DNA from: Salisediminibacterium beveridgei
GTDB lineage: Bacteria; Bacillota; Bacilli; Bacillales; Salisediminibacteriaceae
DNA: 64,000 nucleotides
Assembly: GCF_001721685.1 (NCBI RefSeq)
Contig: NZ_CP012502.1
Location: 1,798,001 to 1,862,000, forward strand
Direction: 5' to 3'
Position 1 is the first letter of the stretch. Every line of letters begins with the position of its first letter. A model generated the notes under the pieces. It saw nothing but the letters and a program-made list of their open reading frames with translations. It made no database searches and was not told where the DNA came from. Both the position numbers and the translations under genes were made by a program. Shown piece after piece: positions 1 to 7,428 of this stretch.

Positions 1-106
1 GCCCGATCATGACGAAAAATTCACCTTTTTCAATGAAAATACTCAAATCATTGACTGCTTTTGTTCCATCCGGGAATGATTTGGATATTCCTTTAAACTC
101 AATCAT
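1..106 (-). CDS. ABC transporter ATP-binding protein, N-terminus only (OpuC-like)
   Basis: Only the first 35 codons are present; the rest lies beyond the left edge. The N-terminus reads MIEFKGISKSFPDGTKAV and continues to GEFFVMIG, the stretch leading into a Walker A loop. This pattern is typical of osmoprotectant (glycine betaine/choline) importer ATPases such as OpuCA, which power uptake at the membrane. The ATG at 104-106 follows a GAGGGG ribosome site. The M32 peptidase gene upstream ends only about 15 bases away, so the two are probably co-transcribed. The substrate cannot be decided from this fragment. Confidence 0.7.
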   Translation of the reverse strand, partial: MIEFKGISKSFPDGTKAVNDLSIFIEKGEFFVMIG

Positions 107-120
107 CCTGACCCCTCATT

Positions 121-1647
121 TCATACTGTCGTGAGTTGGTATACACGTCGGTATTTATCTTTTAAATAGTTAATCAGATGATCGGGATTTACGCCTTCAC
201 CCGTTACATCTGAAAGGATTTCCAAAGGTTCTTTCATTTTACCGAACTGATGTATGTTTTTAGTCATCCATTCTTTAACCGGTAGCAGATTCCCTTCAGT
301 GATTAATGCATCGTAATCCGGAAGATCTTTCAGCATGGCAGTTTTCAGTTGAGCGGCGTAAACATAACCGAGTGCATAGGAAGGAAAATAACCAAACATA
401 CCGCCAGCCCAATGGACATCTTGCAAAACCCCTTCGCCATTGTGGGTAGGTCGAACGCCTACGATTTCTTCCATCTTATCGTTCCAAGCTTTTGGTAAAT
501 CTTTCACTTCCAACTCTCCATTAATTAAAGCTTTTTCAAGTTCGTAGCGGACGATGATATGCAAACAATACGTTAATTCATCTGCCTCGATTCGAATCAG
601 CGATGGGCCTGCGACATTAATAGCCCGGAAATATTCCTCCAAGGGCACATCATCAAACTGGTCTCCGGATACGTGTTTTAAGTCATCATAAAAACGAGTC
701 CAGAATCCTTTGTGACGACCTACAAAATTCTCCCAGAACAACGACTGACTTTCGTGGATGCCCATGGACGTACCTGTTGAAAGTGGTGTTCCAATTAATG
801 AGCTGGATATATTTTGTTCGTACAAGGCATGACCACCTTCATGAATCGTTCCAAATACCGCGGTTCTGAAATCAGATTCGTCATACTTGGTTGTCACTCT
901 GACGTCTCCCGGATTCAGTCCGATACAAAAAGGATGAACGGTTGTATCCAGTCGGCCCGCATCAAAATCGTATTGCATTTCTTTCAGAATGGTTTTACTG
1001 AATTCCTCTTGCTTTTCTTTAGGGAAATGACGAAAAAGAAAATCTGTTTTTGGATCATTCCCGGATTCTACAATTGCTTTTACAAAAGGAACAAGTTCAC
1101 TTTTTAATTTTCCAAAGACTTCATCGATCACTTCTACTGTCAATCCAGGTTCAAAATCATCTAATAAAGCGTTATATTTATTCCCCTCATACCCAACCCA
1201 ATCGACGTATTTGCGGTTATAGTCCACAATCTTCTCGAGATATGGCTGAAAGGATTCAAAGTCCCTTTTTTCCTTTGCTTCTTCCCATGCGACTTCTGCA
1301 TTCGATGTCAAAATGACATAATTCTTCTGCTCATCTGCTGGTACATTAGCTACTTTATTGTACTTTTTTTCGCATTCAAGAACCGATTTTTTCGTGACAT
1401 CATTCAGTTCTCCCCAATGAGCATCCGATTTAAGTTCATCAATCATCCTTTTCATCTTTTCAGAAGTGGCCATGGCAAATACTTCTGATGATAATGTTCC
1501 CAATACCTCAGACCTTTGTTCAGCGCCTTTTTTCGGAGCACCCGTTCTGAGGTCCCAAGCTATGAGGCCGGCTGCCTCCTTGTAATCATTCATTTTTTTT
1601 ACGTATTGAAGAAATTCCGTTTTAACAACTTCTGTTTGATTTGTCAT
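121..1647 (-). CDS. Metallocarboxypeptidase, family M32
   Basis: A 508-residue zinc carboxypeptidase of family M32 (thermostable carboxypeptidase 1 / Taq type), close to the usual length of about 500. The HEXXH zinc motif is HEGGH at about residue 269, followed by ALYEQ. The downstream HESQS segment about 30 residues later should carry the third zinc ligand, a Glu. Such enzymes trim C-terminal residues from peptides in the cytoplasm; no signal peptide is seen. The protein is highly charged and helical. It is encoded upstream of the partial ABC ATPase. Family assignment is firm; substrate preference is not visible. Confidence 0.93.
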   Translation of the reverse strand: MTNQTEVVKTEFLQYVKKMNDYKEAAGLIAWDLRTGAPKKGAEQRSEVLGTLSSEVFAMATSEKMKRMIDELKSDAHWGELNDVTKKSVLECEKKYNKVANVPADEQKNYVILTSNAEVAWEEAKEKRDFESFQPYLEKIVDYNRKYVDWVGYEGNKYNALLDDFEPGLTVEVIDEVFGKLKSELVPFVKAIVESGNDPKTDFLFRHFPKEKQEEFSKTILKEMQYDFDAGRLDTTVHPFCIGLNPGDVRVTTKYDESDFRTAVFGTIHEGGHALYEQNISSSLIGTPLSTGTSMGIHESQSLFWENFVGRHKGFWTRFYDDLKHVSGDQFDDVPLEEYFRAINVAGPSLIRIEADELTYCLHIIVRYELEKALINGELEVKDLPKAWNDKMEEIVGVRPTHNGEGVLQDVHWAGGMFGYFPSYALGYVYAAQLKTAMLKDLPDYDALITEGNLLPVKEWMTKNIHQFGKMKEPLEILSDVTGEGVNPDHLINYLKDKYRRVYQLTTV

Positions 1648-1780
1648 GTATCATTAACTCCTTTCACATATTACCTGCCTTTACAATCATACCTTTTTTC
1701 CAATATAAAATCATCCGAGAACTATTATAAATGTGATAAAATGAATATATAAGAAGTTGATAGATAAGGAGTATAAAAAT

Positions 1781-2101
1781 ATGATGAATTTTATTGTGTC
1801 TGACGATGCCATTGCTTTTTATAAACATGAAATGCGTTTGGTAGATGGAGACGAATTGCACCTTTTTGTACGTGTTGGTGGGGTAGGATCGGGTGGATTT
1901 TCAGTCGGTCTGGCCCGGGGGAAACCGGAACTCGAAGCCGAAGTCATCGAGAAAGATGGTATTCTGTTCTATGTCACTGCCGAAGACGCTTGGTATTTCG
2001 ATGGAATGACAATCGATTACAATGCAGACTTTGATGCTGTCACATACGATAATCCAACCATTATAAATACAACAAACCCAAACCAGTCGAAGGATTACTA
2101 G
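1781..2101 (+). CDS. HesB/IscA-like protein, YneR type
   Basis: A 106-residue acidic protein resembling Bacillus YneR of the HesB-like fold. It has an N-terminal helix followed by beta strands (LHLFVRVGG, GGFSVGLA, GILFYVT, YFDGMTIDY). It lacks the cysteines of true IscA scaffold proteins, so iron-sulfur carrier activity should not be assumed. The ATG at 1781 is preferred because AAGGAG lies 9 bases upstream; a TTG further upstream has no such site. The gene is convergent with moaA and the two share a strong terminator. In B. subtilis the relative sits near citB/yneP/yneQ; here it is about 36 kb away from them. Confidence 0.75.
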   Translation: MMNFIVSDDAIAFYKHEMRLVDGDELHLFVRVGGVGSGGFSVGLARGKPELEAEVIEKDGILFYVTAEDAWYFDGMTIDYNADFDAVTYDNPTIINTTNPNQSKDY

Positions 2102-2110
2102 CCGGAAAAA

Positions 2111-2135
2111 AGCCTGTGGAGTTTCTCCACAGGCT
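2111..2135. terminator. Bidirectional intrinsic terminator between yneR-like gene and moaA
   Basis: An 11-bp perfect inverted repeat (AGCCTGTGGAG and its complement) with a TTT loop. It is preceded by an A-run and followed by T-rich sequence, so it can end transcripts from both strands. Confidence 0.88.
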
Positions 2136-2157
2136 TTACAGGCTTTAAATGTTTTAA

Positions 2158-3174
2158 TTATCCGCCGATACTCGACATTTCAATTTTTTTAATCGCTTTT
2201 TGATCCGTATGTTTTAATCTCTCTTCAGAATAACGATCATCACGACGGGCCCATAAATCGTTGATGAAAGCAGCAATCTCTTGATCTGTTGCACCTGAAC
2301 GGATCACGTCTCTCACATCATGTCCCTCACCTGAGAAAAGACAGGTAACAAATTTCCCGTCTGCAGATAACCTGATTCGAGAACAGTCACTGCAAAAGGC
2401 GTCTGTCACAGAAGAAATGATACCGATCTCATTTCGGTTATCTTTAAAAACAAAACGGTCGGCTACTTCCCCGGTATAATTAGGGTCTTTGGGTTCAATA
2501 GGAAATTTCCCGTTAATCATATGGAACATTTCTTTCTTACTCACAACATGATCGAGTTTCCAGCCATTTGTGTTCCCAACATCCATGAATTCAATAAAAC
2601 GAAGAATCACGTTCGTATCTTTAAAGTATTCAACCATCGGCAAAATATCATCTTCATTCATGCCACGTTTCACAACCATATTCATCTTTACGCCAAGTCC
2701 TGCATCTTCCGCAGCACGTACTCCATCCAATACGGCCTGAACACCAATATCACGCCCATTTATCTGACGAAATTTCTCGTCATTTAGCGAATCCAGACTG
2801 ATCGTCACCCGATCGAGACCTGCTTGTTTTAAATCTTTTGCGTGCTTTGGCAATAAAGAACCGTTTGTTGTCATGGCAATATCATCAACGTCTTCAATCT
2901 CATTCAATAAATGAATGAGCTTATGCACCTGATGGCGCATCAAAGGCTCTCCCCCGGTGATTCGAAGCTTTCGAATACCGGCTTCTTTTACCATGATACT
3001 AGAAAGTCTTGTCAGCTCTTCAAACGAAAGAATCTCTTCTTTCGGAAGGAATTTAAAATATCTATCAAAGATTTCCGGTGGCATACAATAACTGCAACGG
3101 AAATTACAACGGTCCGTTACGGATATGCGCAGGTCCCGAAGCGGCCTGCCAAGTCGGTCTGTCATTTGCGGCAT
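2158..3174 (-). CDS. moaA: GTP 3',8-cyclase MoaA
   Basis: A 338-residue radical SAM enzyme for the first step of molybdenum cofactor synthesis, GTP to 3',8-cyclo-GTP. The N-terminal cluster motif is C23-x3-C27-x2-C30. A second, C-terminal cluster region shows CSDCSR with a later Cys in FVTCLF. The protein ends in the Gly-Gly tail needed by the MoaA family. The start ATG follows AAGGGGG. It stands alone, with no other moa gene in the window. A molybdenum cofactor pathway would fit seleno-molybdo enzymes such as formate dehydrogenase, given the selenocysteine genes elsewhere here, but none is encoded in this window. Confidence 0.95.
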   Translation of the reverse strand: MPQMTDRLGRPLRDLRISVTDRCNFRCSYCMPPEIFDRYFKFLPKEEILSFEELTRLSSIMVKEAGIRKLRITGGEPLMRHQVHKLIHLLNEIEDVDDIAMTTNGSLLPKHAKDLKQAGLDRVTISLDSLNDEKFRQINGRDIGVQAVLDGVRAAEDAGLGVKMNMVVKRGMNEDDILPMVEYFKDTNVILRFIEFMDVGNTNGWKLDHVVSKKEMFHMINGKFPIEPKDPNYTGEVADRFVFKDNRNEIGIISSVTDAFCSDCSRIRLSADGKFVTCLFSGEGHDVRDVIRSGATDQEIAAFINDLWARRDDRYSEERLKHTDQKAIKKIEMSSIGG

Positions 3175-3304
3175 AATGTTTTCGCCCCCTTATAACTCCA
3201 TTATACGACCGCAATGATTAATGAAACAAGTCTTTTAATTAAGTTTCACGAATAAGTAACATAAAGAAAGTGTTAATTTTCAAAACATTCAGTTAAGTGG
3301 TACT

Positions 3305-4432
3305 TTATCGTCGTTTTCCAAAGAACTGATAGTAGTTTGTTTTGATCGTCCCGTTGTAAAGTTTCCGTTTTTTCGTTGCTTTCGCACCGTATAATAACTC
3401 GAATTTTGGATGGCTGGAAATCATATAGACACTCCAGGTTTCATAAGGTCGTAAAGTGTTACCCAGATCACGGTAGATTTGTTCAACCTGCTTCATTTCA
3501 TTCATCCGTTCACCATACGGGGGATTTGATACGACGACACCAAAATCTTTCTGAGGTTTAAAATCCGTTGCACGCATTTGCTTAAATGTAACAAGATCAC
3601 CAAGACCGGCTTCCAGTGCATTATGCTTAGCCAGTTCTGTCATTTTTGGATCGAGATCTGTCCCGATAATATCAAGTGGCTGGTCGTATCTGGCAAGATC
3701 TTCTGCTTCTTCGAGTGTCCGCTCCTGAATGGCAGGATCAAACCACTTCCAATTTTCGAAAGCGAATGAACGATGTGTCCCTGGCGCGATATTCTGTCCG
3801 ATTAATGCAGCTTCAATCGGTAATGTTCCACTTCCTGCAAATACATCGGCAAACGGTCGATCTGGATGCCAGTTAGTCAATTGGATCATAGCTGCTGCAA
3901 GAGTTTCCTTTAACGGTGCAACGTTATGAAGATATCGGTACCCCCTTTTATGAAGAGCCTGTCCACTTGTATCAATTGTGATACTGACTTGATCTTTTAA
4001 TATAGCTACTTCAATCTTCACTTCAGGACCTGTTTCATCAAACCAGTCAACACGGTGTCTTTCCTTCATTTTTTCCACGATCGCTTTTTTAACAATTTTT
4101 TGACAGTCAGGAACACTGTACAATTTGGATTTTATAGATTTGCCCGTCACTGGAAACGTGTCTGTGCGTTGAATAAATTGATCCCACGGTAATTGCTTTG
4201 TCTCTTCAAACAATTCTTCAAAACTAGTGGCATTAAATGTACCAACCAGTATTTTAATCCGGTCCGCAGTTCTAAGCCACATATTGGCGCGGGAAACTGC
4301 AGATGCATCTCCTTTGAAGATGACTCTGCCATTCTCTACTGTGGTATCTGTATATCCCAGATCTTTTACTTCTTTAGCTACAATAGCTTCAAGTCCCATC
4401 GCTGCTGTTGCGATAATGGTATAGGGTCCCAT
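3305..4432 (-). CDS. THUMP-domain rRNA methyltransferase, RlmL/YpsC type
   Basis: A 375-residue class I SAM-dependent RNA methyltransferase. An N-terminal THUMP-type RNA-binding region (about residues 1-160) is followed by the catalytic domain with FAGSGTLPIEAA (SAM binding) and the N-guanine methylase motif NPPYGER near residue 305. Relatives methylate guanine in 23S rRNA. The ATG at 4432 is chosen over one 12 bases upstream because AAAGGA lies at proper spacing for it and overlaps the upstream one. The position just after rnpB and gpsB matches ypsC in B. subtilis. Confidence 0.9.
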   Translation of the reverse strand: MGPYTIIATAAMGLEAIVAKEVKDLGYTDTTVENGRVIFKGDASAVSRANMWLRTADRIKILVGTFNATSFEELFEETKQLPWDQFIQRTDTFPVTGKSIKSKLYSVPDCQKIVKKAIVEKMKERHRVDWFDETGPEVKIEVAILKDQVSITIDTSGQALHKRGYRYLHNVAPLKETLAAAMIQLTNWHPDRPFADVFAGSGTLPIEAALIGQNIAPGTHRSFAFENWKWFDPAIQERTLEEAEDLARYDQPLDIIGTDLDPKMTELAKHNALEAGLGDLVTFKQMRATDFKPQKDFGVVVSNPPYGERMNEMKQVEQIYRDLGNTLRPYETWSVYMISSHPKFELLYGAKATKKRKLYNGTIKTNYYQFFGKRR

Positions 4433-4492
4433 TATGTTACACATCCTTTATTTAAATTGACGTTTCAGGAATCTCTCTGAAAAGTAAAGAAA

Positions 4493-4515
4493 ACTCGGCT
4501 TCTCGACAAGCGAGT
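4493..4515 (-). terminator. Second terminator downstream of rnpB
   Basis: On the minus strand ACTCG pairs with CGAGT, extended by CTT/AAG with a one-base bulge, followed by TTTTCTTT. It would catch read-through from rnpB before the methyltransferase gene. Confidence 0.6.
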
Positions 4516-4588
4516 GACGAAAGACTTCGTTACATGTATACTTCATTCCTGCAGTATACTTAAACATTCCTTTGAAGTAAAAGAAAAC

Positions 4589-4620
4589 CGGAGGACAGTG
4601 TCATAAAAGCGCTGCCTCCG
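4589..4620 (-). terminator. Intrinsic terminator downstream of rnpB
   Basis: On the minus strand CGGAGGCAGCG pairs with a complement carrying one bulged base, then TTTTCTTTTAC. It lies about 60 bases after the 3' end of the RNase P RNA. Confidence 0.75.
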
Positions 4621-4677
4621 ATCCGTCAGTCATCCTATTCAAACCAAAATGTTCAAACCAAAATGGAATTTATAAAA

Positions 4678-5086
4678 GACACCGTTTTTGTTCTGTAAGC
4701 CATGTTCTGTTCTCCAGGAGACCAAACGGTGAGCTCTCCTGAATCGATAACCATCTGTCTACAGAACAATAATGCTCTGTCCTTTGCCTCGTTGAATTTC
4801 TCAGCAAAGATGCCCCTACCTAGTTTGGGTTTCTCGCTCGTGGGGTTTACCGCGTTCCACTCTGGATGTTTCCATCCAGACTCCGTCACTGTGGCACTTT
4901 CAAGGTACATAAAACCTTATCCAAAGACTTAGGTTTTATCACCTGCCGTCAGCTGAACAAGGTTCAACTGCCCTGGCTTATGACTTCGCCAGGCACGAAC
5001 ACTACAGTCGTCTCAGACTGTGCGAGCATGGACTTTCCTCTATACATCATAAATGTACAGCGGTTATCCGAACAAAAACGGGTGTC
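4678..5086 (-). ncRNA. rnpB: RNase P RNA, Bacillus type (class B)
   Basis: The catalytic RNA of RNase P, which matures tRNA 5' ends. The minus strand carries the hallmark core GAGGAAAGTCCATGCTCGCAC near 5', GTGCCACAGTGACG and GTGGAACGCGGTAAACCCC in the middle, and AACATGGCTTACAGAAC near 3'. Both ends pair to form helix P1 (GACACC with GGTGTC), and the pairing extends outward through TATAAAA/TTTTATA. The length of about 410 nt fits class B. The location between ypsC and gpsB matches B. subtilis. Exact ends are set from the P1 helix and may differ by a few bases. Confidence 0.95.
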
Positions 5087-5143
5087 TTTTATAACCAAAA
5101 ATTAGTTTAACACAATTATGATTCAGGTTGCAATTGAATGTTT

Positions 5144-5536
5144 TCAGGAATTTTCACGAATAGCTTTACGTGCCAGTTGGTCTGCTTCTTTGTTTTCTTT
5201 TGATGGAATCCATTTAAAAAAGCAATAATCAAATGCCTGAACTAATTCAACGATTTCTTCAAGTAATTGTTTATAGACTGTCTGTTTAACATAGTTTTTC
5301 TCTACCGCATCTACCAGCAATTTTGAATCCGAACGGATAGAAACAATGGTTTCTCCTTGATCACTGACACGTTTAAGAGCGATGATACACGCATGAAACT
5401 CGGCCTCATGATTCGTCATGATGCCAAGGGGTACACTGATACGTTCTAAATGAGACGCTTTTTTCAAAAATATGCCTGCCCCTGCCAGTCCAGGATTACC
5501 TTTACTTGCACCATCTGTATAGACCTCAATCATCAT
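5144..5536 (-). CDS. Ribonuclease H-like protein, YpeP type
   Basis: A 130-residue RNase HI fold protein. The active-site pattern is visible: YTDGASKGNPG (first Asp), NHEAEFHA (Glu), SIRSDSKLLVD (second Asp) and KEADQLARKA (last Asp), so all four carboxylates are present. Relatives cleave RNA in RNA/DNA hybrids or act as reverse-transcriptase-like RNase H proteins; B. subtilis YpeP sits nearby in its genome. The gene begins with tandem ATGs and lies 12 bases downstream of gpsB, probably co-transcribed. Whether it supplies physiological RNase H activity is unknown. Confidence 0.85.
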   Translation of the reverse strand: MMIEVYTDGASKGNPGLAGAGIFLKKASHLERISVPLGIMTNHEAEFHACIIALKRVSDQGETIVSIRSDSKLLVDAVEKNYVKQTVYKQLLEEIVELVQAFDYCFFKWIPSKENKEADQLARKAIRENS

Positions 5537-5548
5537 TCTTGCCTGGGA

Positions 5549-5863
5549 TCAATCGTAGAGTTTGCTGCCAAACACATGCTTTTCGAGATTGGATAGTCTT
5601 CTTAAAATATCGTAATTGGTGTTTCCTTGTGAAGGAGGTGCAGGCTGTTGTCGTGAAGTCTCCTGTAATTTTGCAGTTTGATCTTTCGCTGCATCCAATT
5701 CTGATTCAAGAGATTGGATGTGACTTTCAAAGGCTTCATAATCCTTAATGATCTCGTCGAGGAATTGATCCACTTCATCCTGATTATATCCTCGCATGCT
5801 GGATTTAAATTCCTTCTCATATATCTCATTCTTAGAAAGTTTGGAAATTTGCTGTTTTACCAC
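5549..5863 (-). CDS. gpsB: Cell division protein GpsB
   Basis: A 104-residue DivIVA-like protein. The N-terminal membrane-binding/coiled-coil domain shows the family pattern EKEFKSSMRGYNQDEVDQFLD, here at about residues 16-37. A coiled coil follows (about 40-70), then a Pro/Gln linker and a C-terminal helical segment with RRLSNLEKHVFG, the trimerising region. GpsB coordinates penicillin-binding proteins and division proteins during septum and sidewall synthesis. The start is GTG at 5861-5863 with GAGGTGG upstream; an overlapping ATG is out of frame. Neighbours ypsA and rnpB match B. subtilis. Confidence 0.95.
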   Translation of the reverse strand: MVKQQISKLSKNEIYEKEFKSSMRGYNQDEVDQFLDEIIKDYEAFESHIQSLESELDAAKDQTAKLQETSRQQPAPPSQGNTNYDILRRLSNLEKHVFGSKLYD

Positions 5864-5920
5864 ATTAGTCCACCTCTTTCGTTATCTTATAGTATATTCT
5901 TGCAAAGTAACAGGGGGTTG

Positions 5921-6493
5921 TCAATTCCAGTTTTGTTCGTCCAATTCTTCACGAATCAAGTCTTCGATATCATCCGGTGTCAGGTAGTCGATTGGATAGT
6001 CAACAGAAGGGTGGTTATTTTTGTGAAGTTGAACGGCTTCAATAAAATATTTTGGAGATCCTTCAGTGGACTCATCATACAATACCATTGCACATGCTGT
6101 TTTCGATACAATAAAATCATTCTTCTGCCTGAGTTGAGATGGGTGTTCATAATGCCGTTTTGTAATGAAATCTTTATGATCCGCCTGCTGCCAGACTGAT
6201 TCATACAGAACTTTGACCGGTTCGGGAAATTTGCTCTCCTGTTCAATAAAAGGGGCAAGTACCGCTAATTTAATATCTGGATAGCGTTCTTTTAAAGAAA
6301 TCACCGCTTCAGCAGCCCAAAGCTCCACACCTGCCTGACCGGATACCACGACCCATTCATAATCCCATTCTTCCTTGAGCTGAATCAATTTCTTTCGAAT
6401 GGCTTTCTTCAAATAAGGGAGTTGTTCATGTTTTTCATTGAATACTCCAATTTCATGCGGTTTATAGCCTGTCACCGTTAACACCTGATACAT
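5921..6493 (-). CDS. ypsA: YpsA family SLOG-domain protein (DUF1273)
   Basis: A 190-residue protein of the YpsA family, a Rossmann-like SLOG fold predicted to bind nucleotides or related ligands. It begins MYQVLTVTGYKPHE and contains VVSGQAGVELWAAE, the glycine-rich ligand loop. In B. subtilis and S. aureus ypsA neighbours gpsB and has been linked to cell division. The ATG at 6493 is chosen because GGAGGTGC lies just upstream; a longer reading frame exists but has no ribosome site. It precedes gpsB on the same strand. Confidence 0.9.
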   Translation of the reverse strand: MYQVLTVTGYKPHEIGVFNEKHEQLPYLKKAIRKKLIQLKEEWDYEWVVVSGQAGVELWAAEAVISLKERYPDIKLAVLAPFIEQESKFPEPVKVLYESVWQQADHKDFITKRHYEHPSQLRQKNDFIVSKTACAMVLYDESTEGSPKYFIEAVQLHKNNHPSVDYPIDYLTPDDIEDLIREELDEQNWN

Positions 6494-6520
6494 AATGCAC
6501 CTCCAGCTCTGCCTGTAAAA

Positions 6521-6545
6521 GACGAATCCGTAAACCGGATTCGTC
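6521..6545 (-). terminator. Terminator after the 21-aa membrane peptide gene
   Basis: A 10-bp perfect stem (GACGAATCCG and complement) with a TAAAC loop, then TTTTAC on the minus strand. It separates the small gene from ypsA. Confidence 0.7.
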
Positions 6546-6551
6546 TCTTCT

Positions 6552-6617
6552 TTACTGCATAAAAACAAATGTGGATGCAATCACGATAAAAAATAAACCT
6601 ACTACCATTTTAATCAT
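6552..6617 (-). CDS. Putative 21-aa membrane peptide
   Basis: An ATG-started frame of 21 codons encodes MIKMVVGLFFIVIASTFVFM plus Gln, almost entirely one hydrophobic helix. AGGAG lies 11 bases upstream of the ATG, and a strong intrinsic terminator begins 6 bases after the stop codon. Ribosome site, membrane helix and dedicated terminator together make translation plausible. No function is recognised. The neighbours are ypsA downstream and a 3'-5' exonuclease gene upstream, both on the same strand. It could also be a chance frame in a short untranslated RNA. Confidence 0.5.
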   Translation of the reverse strand: MIKMVVGLFFIVIASTFVFMQ

Positions 6618-6696
6618 TTTTTCTTTCACTCCTGCATAAATAACGAATCGATTCTGCTAAATCATAATGAATGCACTCATAAAAAGCAAGAGAATT

Positions 6697-7425
6697 TTAC
6701 ATTTTACCAAACTTTTTTAAATCCCCCCATGTTGTTAGATCTTGTTCATGCAAGATATCCAATAAATTATCAAAAACCTTTGCCGTCATGTAAGCGTCCG
6801 CAAGTGCATGATGACGACTGCTTGTCTCAATCTCAAATTGCTTGATTAAATCATCCAAAGAATTCCGTTGATCAGGGAACAGTGATTTTGCCAACTGAAA
6901 TTGATCAATTGCCAACGGGTGATAAGATTTGAGTCGCCATTTCTCTGTCATCATTTGAAGGAATTGCACATCAAAACTTGCAGGATGGGCAACCAGCACA
7001 GTCCCTTCAGTAAACGACATAAATTTTGAGAACCCCTCCGGAAAAGCGAGACCGCCTTTCACTTCATGATGTGTGAGTCCTGTCAATTTGCTGACAAAGT
7101 CACTCATCGGTTTTACAGGTTCAATAATTTCATAAAACTGTTCAGGAAAACCTATCCGGTTTCGATTAAATTTCGTTGCCCCTATGGCAAGAATCTCATC
7201 ACCAAGATTACAAAAAAAGCCTGTTGTTTCAAGGTCAAAAACGGTAAATGTAATGTTATCGAGAGGTTCATCATCGTACAGTGTAAGATTACGGAATTCT
7301 TTTAACTGCTTGTTCACCTGACTCATATAATCCCAGTGTTTCCAAGACCATCGCTGACGATTGGCATGAAATTTATGAAAATCGTAGCCGAAGTATTTAA
7401 TGATCTGCCAAGATGATACTTTCAT
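6697..7425 (-). CDS. DnaQ-type 3'-5' exonuclease
   Basis: A 242-residue DEDDh exonuclease domain protein. Exo I is FDLETTGF (Asp and Glu), followed by LVAHPASFDVQFL (Exo II Asp) and HHALADAYMTAKVF (Exo III His and Asp), so the catalytic set is intact. An N-terminal extension of about 65 residues is basic and aromatic. The gene starts 3 bases after the stop of the cyclic-nucleotide/CBS/nucleotidyltransferase gene, so the pair is an operon. Such pairs are common in bacteria, but the joint role is not known. The resemblance is to the proofreading domain of PolC/DnaQ rather than to a full polymerase. Confidence 0.88.
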   Translation of the reverse strand: MKVSSWQIIKYFGYDFHKFHANRQRWSWKHWDYMSQVNKQLKEFRNLTLYDDEPLDNITFTVFDLETTGFFCNLGDEILAIGATKFNRNRIGFPEQFYEIIEPVKPMSDFVSKLTGLTHHEVKGGLAFPEGFSKFMSFTEGTVLVAHPASFDVQFLQMMTEKWRLKSYHPLAIDQFQLAKSLFPDQRNSLDDLIKQFEIETSSRHHALADAYMTAKVFDNLLDILHEQDLTTWGDLKKFGKM

Positions 7426-7428
7426 ACT

